This document shows, in pieces, positions 41,365-50,570 of a DNA stretch of 64,000 nucleotides. The position numbers and the translations under genes are program-made. The notes under the pieces were generated by a model. It saw only the letters and a list, made by a program, of their open reading frames with translations. It was not told where the DNA came from and searched no databases. This stretch comes from Cellulomonas sp. P24 (GTDB taxonomy: Bacteria > Actinomycetota > Actinomycetes > Actinomycetales > Cellulomonadaceae): the NCBI RefSeq assembly GCF_024704385.1, contig NZ_JAJDFX010000002.1:248001-312000 (forward strand), given 5' to 3'. The number at the start of each line of letters is the position of its first letter. Position 1 is the first letter of the stretch.

Positions 41365-42015
41365 TTATGCCGCGCGGTGTTCCAGGGGCCGCGTGGCGTC
41401 GGCGACAACCGCTGCCAACTCGGCTGCGATCTCGTCGATGAATGGCTGCTCGACCAACTCTCCCCGGAAGCCATCAAGGCGTGCGTTCCTCTTGCGCCAG
41501 ACAATTGCACCGTTGGTGGACGTGACCAGCGGCTTCCCCCTCAAGAACTCGTCCGTGGCGTCAACGACGTGCCCCGCGACATCGATCCCGAGATCCGGCG
41601 CGCTGAATTGCGCCGCGGTCGGGTCAACGAGTCGAGCTTTGCGCCTGCCTTGCAGCGCCTGCACGTACGTAACGACGTGGCCCGACCATCCGTCGTCGAG
41701 CATGGCGTCCGTACCCATGAACGCGACGGCGTCGACGTTGCGTGGCAGCTCCCAAGGCGTCGGGCCGCTGGCGACGAGCGACGCGGCGCTGGGGTGCGCG
41801 ACAACGAGGTCGACGCCGACCGGCACCGCGCCGTTGATGCCGAAGTGCGCCAGTACCGCCGAGGTGATCCGCGATGCGGGGACGCAGATGTTGACGGCCA
41901 GGTCGTGCTCGTCAACGTAGTCGGCGTACGCCAGCAGGTAGGCATCGAGCAGCTGGTCGAGCCGGGCGTCGGCCAGCGCGCGGGAGACGGTGCGGGTGGT
42001 GAGCGTGGGCAGCAT
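41365..42015 (-). CDS. Hypothetical protein
   Basis: A 216-residue protein starting MLPTLTTRTVSRALADARLD. The middle part (VNICVPASRITSAVLAHFGI, GVDLVVAHPSAASLVASGPT) is alpha/beta and the C-terminus is helical and acidic (VEQPFIDEIAAELAAVVADA). No family recognised. AGAGGACTG precedes the ATG. The istB relic borders its 3' end, so the gene may have been affected by that older insertion, but the frame is intact. Confidence 0.6.
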   Translation of the reverse strand: MLPTLTTRTVSRALADARLDQLLDAYLLAYADYVDEHDLAVNICVPASRITSAVLAHFGINGAVPVGVDLVVAHPSAASLVASGPTPWELPRNVDAVAFMGTDAMLDDGWSGHVVTYVQALQGRRKARLVDPTAAQFSAPDLGIDVAGHVVDATDEFLRGKPLVTSTNGAIVWRKRNARLDGFRGELVEQPFIDEIAAELAAVVADATRPLEHRAA

Positions 42016-42729
42016 GGCGACAGTCCTCTTTTCGTAAGGCCACCGGACGGCGACGGAGAGACACGGTCAGGGACCGGGCGGACGCGGCAATCGCCACACC
42101 CCTCGATCTCCCGAGGTGCCCGAAATGGCTCGTCGCGGCCGACCGTCTTCGGCTCGCGCATCGACGCCGAGACAGTGACGAGGACACGACCTGCGCGTTC
42201 GGCGTTGCCCACGCGCGCACGCCAAGCGGCCCGTCGACGGCCTCACTCCCGGGGAGTCCCGGAACCTCACACGCCCGCGAACCGGGCTCGTGTCCCGCGC
42301 TAGATCTAGCCCTGCGAGAAGCGACCGACCTCCTCGAGGCCGGCTCGGAGCCGAGCTCGGCGGTCGAGCAGCCTCGAGGTCGCGGTGCTCGTTCTCCTGT
42401 CGCTCGACAACAGTGTCGACGGGGTACTCGGCGATCGGGGTCGACTGCCGATTCGGAAGTTCTTCCTCTACTCAAGCGCCCCGCTCGTGCCCCTCGGAAG
42501 CCGACTGGCTCGCGGACAGTGAGGCCAGGTAGGCGGCGTGCGCCGCCGGATCCGGCGATTCGAACCCGGGCTCGCTGGACAGTCCCCCGCAGAGTGGCGG
42601 ACATGCGGTATCCGACGCCCGACCTGCCCGCCGTCGTGTTGCACCGCGACGGCGACGGTGGCCGCTTCGCACGAAGCCAGCCCGGCCGATCGGCCGAGAT
42701 GCGTTCACGCCTCAGCGTCGAGGACGGCC
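42016..42729. other. Degraded region without an intact gene
   Basis: About 700 bp. A minus-strand stretch near 42475-42570 (ESPDPAAHAAYLASLSASQS) looks like the C-terminal end of a lost gene. Nothing else is supported. Confidence 0.4.
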
Positions 42730-43052
42730 AATAGAGCTCCTGCTCGGGGCTCGGCTTGGTCGGTGTCCCCGCGCCGACGGTCGTTGACGGGTAGTTCGGC
42801 TGGGCGATGAGCGTGAAGGAGGGCGCGGGCGCGGACTCGTCGATCTGTACGGCGAGGAACCTCGTGCGATCGTCGACGCGCGTGTTCAGCCAGTCGATCG
42901 CCGCGCGGTGCTCGGGCCGAAATGACGCCGCGATCCTTGCGATCGTCGTGGGTTGGGTGCCCGCCGCGAACGTCAACAGCCGGCCGAGGTGGCCCTGCTA
43001 GGAGGCCCCTGGTTGGTTCTCGACGATCTCGTCGGTCGCTAGGTGTCGACCC
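42730..43052 (-). pseudogene. Relic of a DUF4268-like nuclease-related gene
   Basis: The minus-strand frame reads HLATDEIVENQPGAS, a TAG at 43000-42998, then QGHLGRLLTFAAGTQPTTIA, RIAASFRPEHRAAIDWLNTR and PSFTLIAQPNYPST. This matches the core of proteins with an ENQ motif followed by an H-HLG-LLTYAAG block, EHRAALDWLN and a PN motif. Both ends are missing and an in-frame stop is present, so it is a fragment. Confidence 0.6.
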
Positions 43053-43226
43053 ACACGGTCCAGGTGTTGTCTTCGAGCAGCACGAGCGCCCAGTCGCGGC
43101 GTGGGGGGCTGGGACCCGAATGTGGGCGTCGACGTTGTGTGTGGCGATTGCCGACAGCTTCGCCGCCGGACCGTGTACGACGCGCACCAACCGGATGCGT
43201 GCCGTGTCACCCCTAGGAGAAGCACC

Positions 43227-43487
43227 ATGTCCAGCACGAGAAGCAACATCGCGATCCTCGACCGCGCGCTCGCCGTGAGCGCGGTGCTCGTCGACGTCCA
43301 GTACGCCTACGAAGTCCAGACCGCGATCACGCGACTGCACGACGAGCGCAGCAAGGCGCTGGCCTTCGAAATGGCGCTGTTCAGGATCTCGGAGGTCTTT
43401 GACCCGATGCGGAGGTGGAGCACGCTCACCCCCAAGCAGAGGGAAGACTTCGAAGCGGGACTCCTGGTCCACGGACAGGTCATGTGA
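43227..43487 (+). CDS. Small helical protein of unknown function, copy 2
   Basis: An 86-residue protein starting MSSTRSNIAILDRALAVSAV, paralogous to 39496-39828 through QYAYEVQTAITRLHDERSKA and RWSTLTPKQREDFEAGLLVH. It ends at HGQVM without the acidic tail of copy 1. Its upstream leader is also conserved. AGGAGAAG precedes the ATG. Preservation of the frame in an otherwise decayed neighbourhood suggests that this gene is still selected. Confidence 0.65.
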   Translation: MSSTRSNIAILDRALAVSAVLVDVQYAYEVQTAITRLHDERSKALAFEMALFRISEVFDPMRRWSTLTPKQREDFEAGLLVHGQVM

Positions 43488-43950
43488 CGTGGACGGCGGC
43501 TCGCCGTCGGGCAGGCTCACGATGGCGTCGGCGTCATGATCACAGCACGAACGACCGACGTACGCGACCCTAATGAGAGTCACGCGCCCGCCGTCGACCG
43601 GAGTCCGGACCACAGAGCGGACCCACCTCCGGTCAAGGCGCAGCAGTGGTGTGACGTGCGGCGCCGGGCACCCGAAAGATCAGCTCGGGTGCCCGTCCCG
43701 CCGCACGCTCAGGTTCGTGCCAGGCACCAACGAGCGGCAACACCGACGTCTCGGTGAACGCGTCGGCGATGGCCGTCGAGGGGACTCACCCCTCGACGAC
43801 CTTCACCGTTCAGCCGCCCACGGGCGCGCTTCGCCGGGCGAGGCGTGCCCTCGCAGGCTCGCGCGGACGTATCCGCCAGCGGTGCGTGAGCTCGACCCCC
43901 GCGCGTGCGCGGGCACTGCGCGGCTCAGTCAGCCGAGCACCGTGCGCGCC
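43488..43950. other. Intergenic region without a supported gene
   Basis: About 460 bp before the helix-turn-helix gene. Short ORFs lack ribosome-binding sites and recognisable motifs. Confidence 0.4.
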
Positions 43951-44373
43951 ATGACAACTCCAGATGACACAAGGGAACCCTCGTTGACGGACCTGGCATC
44001 CGCGGTTGACGGAGCGGGTGACGCGGTGGGGCGCCTGGCGGCCGTACGGGAGCTGAACATCCGCGTGACCGGTGTCGCTGGGGAAGCGGTGCGAACGGCC
44101 CGCTCCTCCGGGGTGGCTTGGCGGGTCATCGGCGAGTGCCTGGGTGTCTCCAAACAAGCGGTTGCGAAGCGATTCGCGGACGCCGGCTTACCGCACCCCC
44201 CGGCCGAACGTCGTGAACCGGATGGGAGCACTTCGCGTGGGCGCGCCGGCGCAGCCGTGCAGGTAGTTGAGATGAGAGGAGGCGCCGAGAGCGTCGCCCG
44301 TCGCAGCCGAGCCTCGTGGGAGGTCCGGACCCCCGGGGGCCGAACCCTCCTACACGTCGAGCGGAGTCGATGA
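43951..44373 (+). CDS. Small helix-turn-helix protein
   Basis: A 140-residue protein. A sigma-factor-like helix-turn-helix is at about 50-80: TARSSGVAWRVIGECLGVSK followed by QAVAKRF, a pattern common in small actinobacterial DNA-binding proteins. The N-terminus is acidic and helical (LTDLASAVDGAGDAVGRLAA). The C-terminus (GRTLLHVERSR) might bind a partner. The start is the ATG at 43951; the longer frame from 43573 is non-homologous. Role unknown; it is convergent with the split nuclease gene. Confidence 0.65.
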   Translation: MTTPDDTREPSLTDLASAVDGAGDAVGRLAAVRELNIRVTGVAGEAVRTARSSGVAWRVIGECLGVSKQAVAKRFADAGLPHPPAERREPDGSTSRGRAGAAVQVVEMRGGAESVARRSRASWEVRTPGGRTLLHVERSR

Positions 44374-44399
44374 CCTCCGACATCGAGGGGACCGCTGGG

Positions 44400-45578
44400 C
44401 TACAGCGAACCGGCTTCGGTGTACGCCGCCGGGTCGGTGAGGATCCGAATGCCCTCGAAGAGGGTCTCGATCCGCACCGTGTTCGGCGCGACGTCGGCGA
44501 GGTACGAGGACGGGTACTTGTGCCAATTGTTCGTGCGGGCCTCGGCGATCTTGCGCGCGAGACTTGGGATGCGCTCGAGTACTCCGGCTGCCGCTTCGAT
44601 GCGGTCGGTACCGATGTGGTTGACCAGGTCCGCGAGGTTAAGCGCCATGTACGCCCGCCCGGAGGGCTGGGCGACGCTGGCGTTAAGCCCCCACACGCCG
44701 GCGGGTCGCCCATGTAGCGAGTACCAGCCGGCGACGCCGGGCGTGGAACCCCTCCCCCACACAAGCCCAACGCCTCGCTCGCGAACATCGTCCATGAGCC
44801 TGCCGACCAGGCTCACCTCCGCAGGGGTGCAGCGCGCGTTGACCGCCGCGAGGAACAATGCCTCATCCCATTGCTGCGCCCCCGTGGTCGACTTCTGGGC
44901 AACGGCCGTGGACGTGTTCCCGACCACCCGCGGCACGTACACGATGTGCTCACCACCCACGTACTGACGCACCTCGACGCCGAGGACCTCAGCCGAGCTC
45001 ATCTGCTCGTTGAGGAACTCAATGATGCGCACCAGCGACACGGGCAGCGCGTCAGCGACGAAGACCATTCAGATGCGGCCCGAGCGAAGGTTCGACTCGA
45101 CCACCCGCCAGAACTCCGCGACGTCGATGTCCGCACGCAGGTCACGCACCAGCTCGGCCGGGTCACGGCCAGCTTCACCCGCAGTCTGCTCGCAGGCCTG
45201 ACGTACGGTCTCGATCGACCAGACCTTCACCGCGCTGGCCGCGTAGTCGAGCATCTGACCGACCACCTGCCGGCGGATCTCTGAGTTCGACGACCGCTTG
45301 ACCTCGACAAGTACCGGCACCCCGGCCCGGTCCAGGAAGAGATGGTCGACACTGAACGGACCTGGGACGTCCCCGGCGCTCGCGACACCCATCTCGCGAC
45401 CCACCAGCAATAACCCAGGTTCACCGTCGCCGGTCGTGGTCGACCCGGCGAGCACCTCAGGGAACTGAGCCAAGACCGCCTGGAGGAGCGACTCCGAGTC
45501 GTACGCGCGCCGCTCCAGCAGTGTCAGACCGTCACCAGATAGCGCCCGTGGTCGGTTTCTATTTGGCAACCGAAACAA
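44400..45578 (-). pseudogene. PD-(D/E)XK nuclease-like gene split by an in-frame TGA
   Basis: One frame of 393 codons. The N-terminal part has a restriction-endonuclease-like core: FSVDHLFLDRAGVPVLVEVK with the Asp and the Glu-x-Lys, then SSNSEIRRQVVGQMLDYAA. It ends ESNLRSGRI before a TGA at 45071-45069. The very next codon is ATG and the same frame continues MVFVADALPVSLVRIIEFLN to the stop at 44400. In relatives the junction is continuous (GRIR followed by a VFVAD strand), so CGA (Arg) to TGA is the likely event. The two halves (169 and 222 residues) could still be made separately because the downstream ATG abuts the stop, so function is not excluded. Confidence 0.7.
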
Positions 45579-45785
45579 GTCCGCCGAACGACCATCGCCG
45601 CGACGACGAGCACCCTAAGCACGGAAGCCCACTCCTGAGGCGGATCTGGCGGTGTGTGAATCGCGGCCCGGGGGCTTGGGCTCTGTATACAGGACGAACG
45701 CGCACTGATTGCGCTGAATTCTTCTGACTGGTGCGCGGAACCCTGCTAGAGCCGGCCGCCCAACTGCTCCGATCGCTTCTCGAGG

Positions 45786-46706
45786 TCACATAGTCCGTGT
45801 GCGATACCAATGATGAGCGGACGCGGCGCCGATCAGACGGCTCAGGATAGGCACTCGCCCCCTTCGCACCAACCACGGGTCCCATTGCCCTACCGTAAGC
45901 GCACCATCGACGCACACGGACTGGTAAGGAACCAGTTCCGCGAAACGCAGTTGCCTTCGCAAGGTCGCCCATCGAATGGGCGACACGCCTGATGAAAGCC
46001 GCCAAAGGCGCTTCCGGCAGGTGACTCCCGACCCGCTTCTCTTCTTGTGGCTGGCTACTCCCAGTATCGAGTGCGGCTCGTTGTCTCCTCGTTTCGCCAC
46101 CTCGGACCAAAGTAGGTCCAGAAGTAGAAGAACGCGCTCCTGTTCTCCCCGGTACATGCCCTCGGGTACCTGGGAGAACAATCTGCTGCCAGCTCCGGTC
46201 GGAGGTGTCGCGAACTCCTGTGGTGACTGGCTGCCGATCATCCAGCGAATGGCGTGAGCGTGCCTGGAGACATCAGGTCCAAACATCGAATACAGACTCG
46301 TCACGCTCAAGCTGCCCTCGAGCATGAGGTCAGCCGCATGCGCGAGGAATCGAACCACCGTCCTTACGTGTGCTGTTTCCTCGCGCAAGGAGTTGATGAT
46401 GTCGGTCAGTTCGCGGCCGTAGTTCGGGTCCGCGTAGTCGGTTGACTTGAAATCGTCGACGCGCTTCACGAGCTTTCGGATTTCGCTTCTCAGTTCGACT
46501 GGTGCGTCGACGTAGTAGTCGTCCGGATTCCGAGCAAGAAGAAGGCTACGGCTCCAGTGGTCATGTAAGTCCTCCCACTCCTTTCTCAAGGCGGTGGTAT
46601 ACACGCTTTCGCTTGCTCGGCGGTTCAGTAGTGACACAAGGAGCGCCAACAGGGCCAGCGCTGCGCTGACCCATCCGACGTCGAACGTCGATCCAGTTCC
46701 ACTCAT
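45786..46706 (-). CDS. Hypothetical membrane-anchored protein
   Basis: A 306-residue protein with one N-terminal membrane segment (VGWVSAALALLALLVSLLN, about residues 10-30) followed by a helical cytoplasmic part: YTTALRKEWEDLHDHWSRSL, VELRSEIRKLVKRVDDFKST, and later MIGSQSPQEFATPPT. No family recognised. Its GC content is visibly lower than that of its neighbours, suggesting acquisition. The ATG at 46706 is used; the frame continues upstream only through the IS21 element. The IS21 insertion begins 59 bp upstream of the start and may have separated it from its promoter. Confidence 0.6.
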   Translation of the reverse strand: MSGTGSTFDVGWVSAALALLALLVSLLNRRASESVYTTALRKEWEDLHDHWSRSLLLARNPDDYYVDAPVELRSEIRKLVKRVDDFKSTDYADPNYGRELTDIINSLREETAHVRTVVRFLAHAADLMLEGSLSVTSLYSMFGPDVSRHAHAIRWMIGSQSPQEFATPPTGAGSRLFSQVPEGMYRGEQERVLLLLDLLWSEVAKRGDNEPHSILGVASHKKRSGSGVTCRKRLWRLSSGVSPIRWATLRRQLRFAELVPYQSVCVDGALTVGQWDPWLVRRGRVPILSRLIGAASAHHWYRTRTM

Positions 46707-46838
46707 GCCCCCATGGTCCCCCAAGTCCATACGTCCGTCACGAGATTCGATCCTTGTTCGAGGGTGTCGACGTCGGCTGAAGACTGACCCCCTGGCGTCG
46801 TTTGAAAGTGAACCCCCTGCACGACGCTGTGGAGGGTG

Positions 46839-48065
46839 ATGAGCGTGGAGGACTGGGCGGAGATCCGTCGGTTGCACCGGGTCGAGGGGATGGCGATCAA
46901 GGCGATCGCGCGTCGGCTGGGTGTCTCGAGGAACGCGGTGCGCCGGGCGTTGGCCCATGACGCCCCGCCGAAGTATGTCCGAGAGCCCAGGGGCTCGATC
47001 GTCGACGCGGTCGAGCCCAAGGTTCGCGAGCTGCTGCGGGCGGTCCCGGACATGCCGGCGACGGTGATCGCCGAGCGGATCGGGTGGGACCGGTCGATCA
47101 CGGTCCTCAAGGACCGGATCCGTGAGCTGCGTCCGTACTACCTGCCCCCGGACCCGGCGACGCGGACCTCCTACGACCCGGGTCAGCGGGTCCAGTGCGA
47201 CCTGTGGTTCCCGCCGGCGCCGATCCCGGTCGGGTTCGGGCACGTCGCCTGTCCGCCGGTGCTGGTGATGGTCGCGGGCTACTCGCGGATGATCTTCGCG
47301 GTCATGGTCCCGACCCGTCAGGCCGAGGACCTGATCGCCGGGCACTGGTCGGTGCTGCAGGCGATGGGCGGGGTTCCGGCTCAGCTGGTCTGGGACAACG
47401 AGCCCGCGGTGGGGGCCTGGCGGGCCGGCAAGCCCAAGCTCGCCGATCAGTTCGAGGCGTTCCGCGGGACGTTGGGCATCTCGGTGCACCAGTGCCGCCC
47501 GCGGGACCCGGAGGCCAAGGGTCTGGTCGAGCGGGTCAACGGCTACTTCGAGACCTCGTTCCTGCCCGGGCGGACCTTCACCGGCCCGGGTGACTTCAAC
47601 ACCCAGCTGACCGACTGGCTGGTGCAGGCGAACGGGCGCCATCACCGGTCGCTGGGTGCTCGTCCGGCTGACCGGTGGGCCGCCGACGCCGCCGCGATGC
47701 TCGCCTTGCCGCCCGTGGCCCCGCAGCTCGGCTGGTCGGCGACCGTCCGCCTGCCCCGGGACCACTACGTCCGGTTGGACTCCAACGACTACTCCGTGGA
47801 CCCGGTCGCGGTCGGCCGCAAGGTCGTGGTGACCGCTGACCTGGCCACCGTGACCGTCCGCCTGGGCACCAAGGTCGTCGCGGCCCATGAGCGGTGCTGG
47901 GCCCGTCAGCAGACCATCACCGATCCCGCCCACCGGGCCGCTGCCCTGGCGTTGTCGTTCGCGGCGGCCCACCGGCCGGCGGCCCCACGGATGCAAGAGG
48001 TCGAGCAACGGAACCTGGGCGACTACGACCAGGTGTTCGGGCTGGCCGAGGTGATGGCCCGATGA
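46839..48065 (+). CDS. istA: IS21-family transposase IstA
   Basis: A 408-residue DDE transposase. An N-terminal helix-turn-helix (AIKAIARRLGVSRNAVRRAL) is followed by an rve-type catalytic core: VQCDLWFPPAPIPVGFGHVA for the first Asp, LVWDNEPAVGAW for the second, and DPEAKGLVERVNGYFETSFL for the Glu. The C-terminal part holds the RLPRDHYVRLDSNDYSVDPV segment typical of IstA. GGAGG lies close upstream; the GTGs at 46836 and 46845 are alternative starts. It overlaps istB by ATGA. Confidence 0.93.
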   Translation: MSVEDWAEIRRLHRVEGMAIKAIARRLGVSRNAVRRALAHDAPPKYVREPRGSIVDAVEPKVRELLRAVPDMPATVIAERIGWDRSITVLKDRIRELRPYYLPPDPATRTSYDPGQRVQCDLWFPPAPIPVGFGHVACPPVLVMVAGYSRMIFAVMVPTRQAEDLIAGHWSVLQAMGGVPAQLVWDNEPAVGAWRAGKPKLADQFEAFRGTLGISVHQCRPRDPEAKGLVERVNGYFETSFLPGRTFTGPGDFNTQLTDWLVQANGRHHRSLGARPADRWAADAAAMLALPPVAPQLGWSATVRLPRDHYVRLDSNDYSVDPVAVGRKVVVTADLATVTVRLGTKVVAAHERCWARQQTITDPAHRAAALALSFAAAHRPAAPRMQEVEQRNLGDYDQVFGLAEVMAR

Positions 48066-48844
48066 GCGCGACCCAGACCCGCGACGTCACCGCCGAGCTC
48101 GCGTTCTTGACCCGCGCGTTGAAGGCGCCCACGTTGCGTGACGCGGTCGACCGCCTCGCCGAACGGGCCCGCGCGGAGTCCTGGACCCACGAGGAGTTCC
48201 TCGCGGCGTGTCTGGGCCGCGAGGTCGCCGCCCGTGAGACCCACGGCGGGGAAGGGCGCATCCGCGCCGCCCGGTTCCCCGGACGCAAGTCCCTGGAGGA
48301 CTTCGACTTCGACCACGCCCGCGGCCTCAAACGCGACCTGATCGCCCACCTGGGGACCTTGGACTTCGTCGCCGCCCGGGAGAACGTCGTGTTCCTCGGC
48401 CCGCCCGGGACCGGCAAGACCCACCTGGCCACCGGCATCGCGATCCGCGCCTGCCAAGCCGGCCACCGCGTCCTGTTCGCGACCGCCTCGGAATGGGTCG
48501 ACCGCCTCGCGACCGCCCACCACGACGGGCGCCTGCAAGACGAGCTCCGCCGCCTGGGCCGCTACCCCCTGCTGGTCATCGACGAGGTCGGCTACATCCC
48601 CTTCGAACCCGAAGCCGCGAACCTGTTCTTCCAGCTCGTCTCAGCCCGCTACGAACGAGCCTCCCTGATCGTCACGTCCAACAAGCCCTTCGGCCGCTGG
48701 GGCGAGGTCTTCGGCGACGACACCGTCGCCGCCGCCATGATCGACCGCCTCGTCCACCACGCCGAAGTCATCGCCCTCAAAGGCGACTCCTACCGCCTGA
48801 AGAACCGCGACCTCGGCCGGGCACCAGGCCCGACCGACGACTGA
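48062..48844 (+). CDS. istB: IS21-family helper ATPase IstB
   Basis: A 260-residue AAA+ ATPase that assists IstA in target capture. Walker A is FLGPPGTGKTHLATG, Walker B is LLVIDEVGYIPF, and sensor 1 is LIVTSNKPFGRWGEVF. An N-terminal helical domain precedes (SWTHEEFLAACLGREVAARE). The length is normal. Start overlaps the istA stop. Confidence 0.93.
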   Translation: MSATQTRDVTAELAFLTRALKAPTLRDAVDRLAERARAESWTHEEFLAACLGREVAARETHGGEGRIRAARFPGRKSLEDFDFDHARGLKRDLIAHLGTLDFVAARENVVFLGPPGTGKTHLATGIAIRACQAGHRVLFATASEWVDRLATAHHDGRLQDELRRLGRYPLLVIDEVGYIPFEPEAANLFFQLVSARYERASLIVTSNKPFGRWGEVFGDDTVAAAMIDRLVHHAEVIALKGDSYRLKNRDLGRAPGPTDD

Positions 48845-48917
48845 GCACGACCACCGCAGAGGGGTTCACTTTCAACCGACGACACGGGGTTCACTTTCGG
48901 GCGACGTTGACAGAGGG

Positions 48918-49291
48918 TGCTTCACACCTACTGCGGTGAAGATGGGGCTGCAGGAGTTCTGGTCGACCCGTTCGGTGAGTGGCTTTCGGCTTGCGCAAGC
49001 CTTGAACTTTCACCGGCCGTGGTTGAGGTTGCGGGCAGTTCTGCTGCCGTTGGGCGTTGATTGTGCCGCCTGGGTGCGACACGTCGTCCCGGTGCCCCCC
49101 CGAGGTTCGGGTGGTGGCGGGGAGCCGGGGTTCCGAGTCACCCCAAGGATGGTTCGGGCCACCTGCGAACGGCCGTGCACGGAGCAGTCAAGCTGTGGGG
49201 GGCAAGTACTTGGCGGCCTTGAGTCGCCACGGTTCACATCCAGAATGATGGGTCACTGTGGGGTCGCTGTCAGCGGGCAGCGGGAGTGCGC
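48918..49291. other. Gap between the IS21 and first IS3 elements
   Basis: Non-coding by my reading. It holds no recognisable gene fragment. Confidence 0.45.
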
Positions 49292-49333
49292 GGGACTGCC
49301 CCCGGTCTGGTTGACACTCGGGGTTGATGGTTC

Positions 49334-50218
49334 TCAGGCCGCGTCTGCGGCTGCGTAGATCATCTCAAACTCGACGGGGGTGAGCTTGCCCAGGGCGCGC
49401 TGTCGGCGGCGACGGTTGTACTTGGTCTCGATCCAGGTCACCATCGCCAGCCGGAGCTCCTGGCGGGTGTCCCAGCGGCGGGTGTCCAGGACGTTCTTCT
49501 GGAGCAGGGAGAAGAAGCTCTCCATGCTGGCGTTGTCGCCGGCTCCGTATGAGCGGCCCATCGAACCGACCAGGCCGTTGTTCGCGAGCAGGCGCTGGGT
49601 CTTCTTGGCGCGAAATTGACCGCCCCTGTCCGAGTGACAGATCGTTCTCACCGGTGAGCGCAGGGCGATCGCGTTCCGCATCGCTGAGACCGCCAGCGAC
49701 GCCTTCATCCGCGAGTCGATGGAGTAGCCCACGATCTTGTTGGAGTACAGGTCCTTGATCGCGCAGATGTAGAGCTTGCCCTCGCGCGTGGGGTGCTCGG
49801 AGATATCCCACAACCAGACCTTGTTGGGAGCCTCGGCGACGAACTCGTGACGGACCACGCCGTGCTCGTCAACCACCGCGAGGAGGTCGTCATGCGGAGC
49901 GGGGCCGGTGGCACCTGGCTTGCTGGTCTTCTTCTTCGCATGAGAGGCGTAGATGCCGGCGATGCCACACAGCCGGTGCACGCGGTTCTCGCCCACGACG
50001 ATGCCGTGCTCGTCGGCCAGCTCGTCGGTGAGGAACCTGTAGCCCAGCGTCGCATCGTCCTGATGGATCTCGTAAAGGACGTCGATGAGGTGGGCGTCGT
50101 CCCAGTCCCGTTGGGACACGGGGTTCTTGAGCCACTTGTAGTACCCCTGCGTCGTCAGACCCAGGACCCTGCACGCCACCGCGACCGGCACCCTGATGCG
50201 GGCGCCGGCCGCGGCCAT
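49334..50218 (-). CDS. IS3-family transposase OrfB
   Basis: The catalytic half of the transposase, 294 residues from the ATG at 50218. The HTH_21-like region (CRVLGLTTQGYYKWLKNPVS, LGYRFLTDELADEHGI) precedes the rve core with first Asp in VWLWDISEHPT, second in CHSDRGGQF and Glu in DNASMESFFSLLQ. The frame is open upstream to about 50240 and reads IVFPLVREMAAAGARIRV, so the natural product is an OrfAB fusion. A GGGAAAAT slip site at the end of OrfA (about 50240-50247) fits a -1 shift. Confidence 0.9.
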   Translation of the reverse strand: MAAAGARIRVPVAVACRVLGLTTQGYYKWLKNPVSQRDWDDAHLIDVLYEIHQDDATLGYRFLTDELADEHGIVVGENRVHRLCGIAGIYASHAKKKTSKPGATGPAPHDDLLAVVDEHGVVRHEFVAEAPNKVWLWDISEHPTREGKLYICAIKDLYSNKIVGYSIDSRMKASLAVSAMRNAIALRSPVRTICHSDRGGQFRAKKTQRLLANNGLVGSMGRSYGAGDNASMESFFSLLQKNVLDTRRWDTRQELRLAMVTWIETKYNRRRRQRALGKLTPVEFEMIYAAADAA

Positions 50219-50238
50219 CTCACGGACGAGAGGGAAGA

Positions 50239-50526
50239 CTATTTTCCCGGCAAGTTGGCCTGCGACAGGTAGGCAGCAGCGCGCCGTAGGACCTCGTTCT
50301 CCTGCTCGAGCAGGCGGATCCTCTTGTTCGCCTCACGCAACTGCTTGCGCTCGTCTTCGCTCAGACCGGGACGCTTGCCGTCCTCGACATCGGCCTGCTT
50401 CATCCAGTTCGCCAGCGAGCCTTCGGAGACGCCGAAGTCCTTCGCGATCTGAGACAGCGGTGCCTGGCCCTTGCGGGCCACGGCCACGACGTCGTTGCGG
50501 AACTCCTGAGGATAGGGCTTTGCCAC
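50239..50526 (-). CDS. IS3-family transposase OrfA
   Basis: A 95-residue DNA-binding protein of the HTH_Tnp_1 class: PQEFRNDVVAVARKGQAPLS, IAKDFGVSEGSLANWMKQAD, followed by a leucine-zipper helix (LREANKRIRLLEQENEVLRR). It ends ANLPGK at a TAG directly after the slippery A tract, where a -1 shift leads into OrfB. Confidence 0.9.
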   Translation of the reverse strand: MAKPYPQEFRNDVVAVARKGQAPLSQIAKDFGVSEGSLANWMKQADVEDGKRPGLSEDERKQLREANKRIRLLEQENEVLRRAAAYLSQANLPGK

Positions 50527-50570
50527 GGGGACATCCTTCCAGCGAGGACCAGATCCTCACAGATCAGGTG

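Larger units (their letters stand above)
46765..48912 (+). mobile_element. IS21-family insertion sequence, complete, 2148 bp
   Basis: Ends are imperfect inverted repeats of about 50 bp starting TGTCGACGTCG (left) and TGTCAACGTCG (right, read inward). Each contains repeated GAAAGTGAACCCC motifs, the multiple transposase-binding repeats typical of IS21. A 5-bp direct repeat GAGGG flanks the element (46760-46764 and 48913-48917). It carries istA and istB. The perfect target duplication and intact genes indicate a recent insertion. Confidence 0.92.

Noticed and set aside
42550-42585. TTCGAACCCGGGCT resembles a tRNA T-arm, possible tRNA fragment
   Set aside because: No T stem, anticodon arm or acceptor stem can be formed around it.
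46707-48008. Long minus-strand frame through the IS21 element joined to the membrane-anchored protein
   Set aside because: It runs antisense to istA across the IS boundary; the real start is the ATG at 46706.
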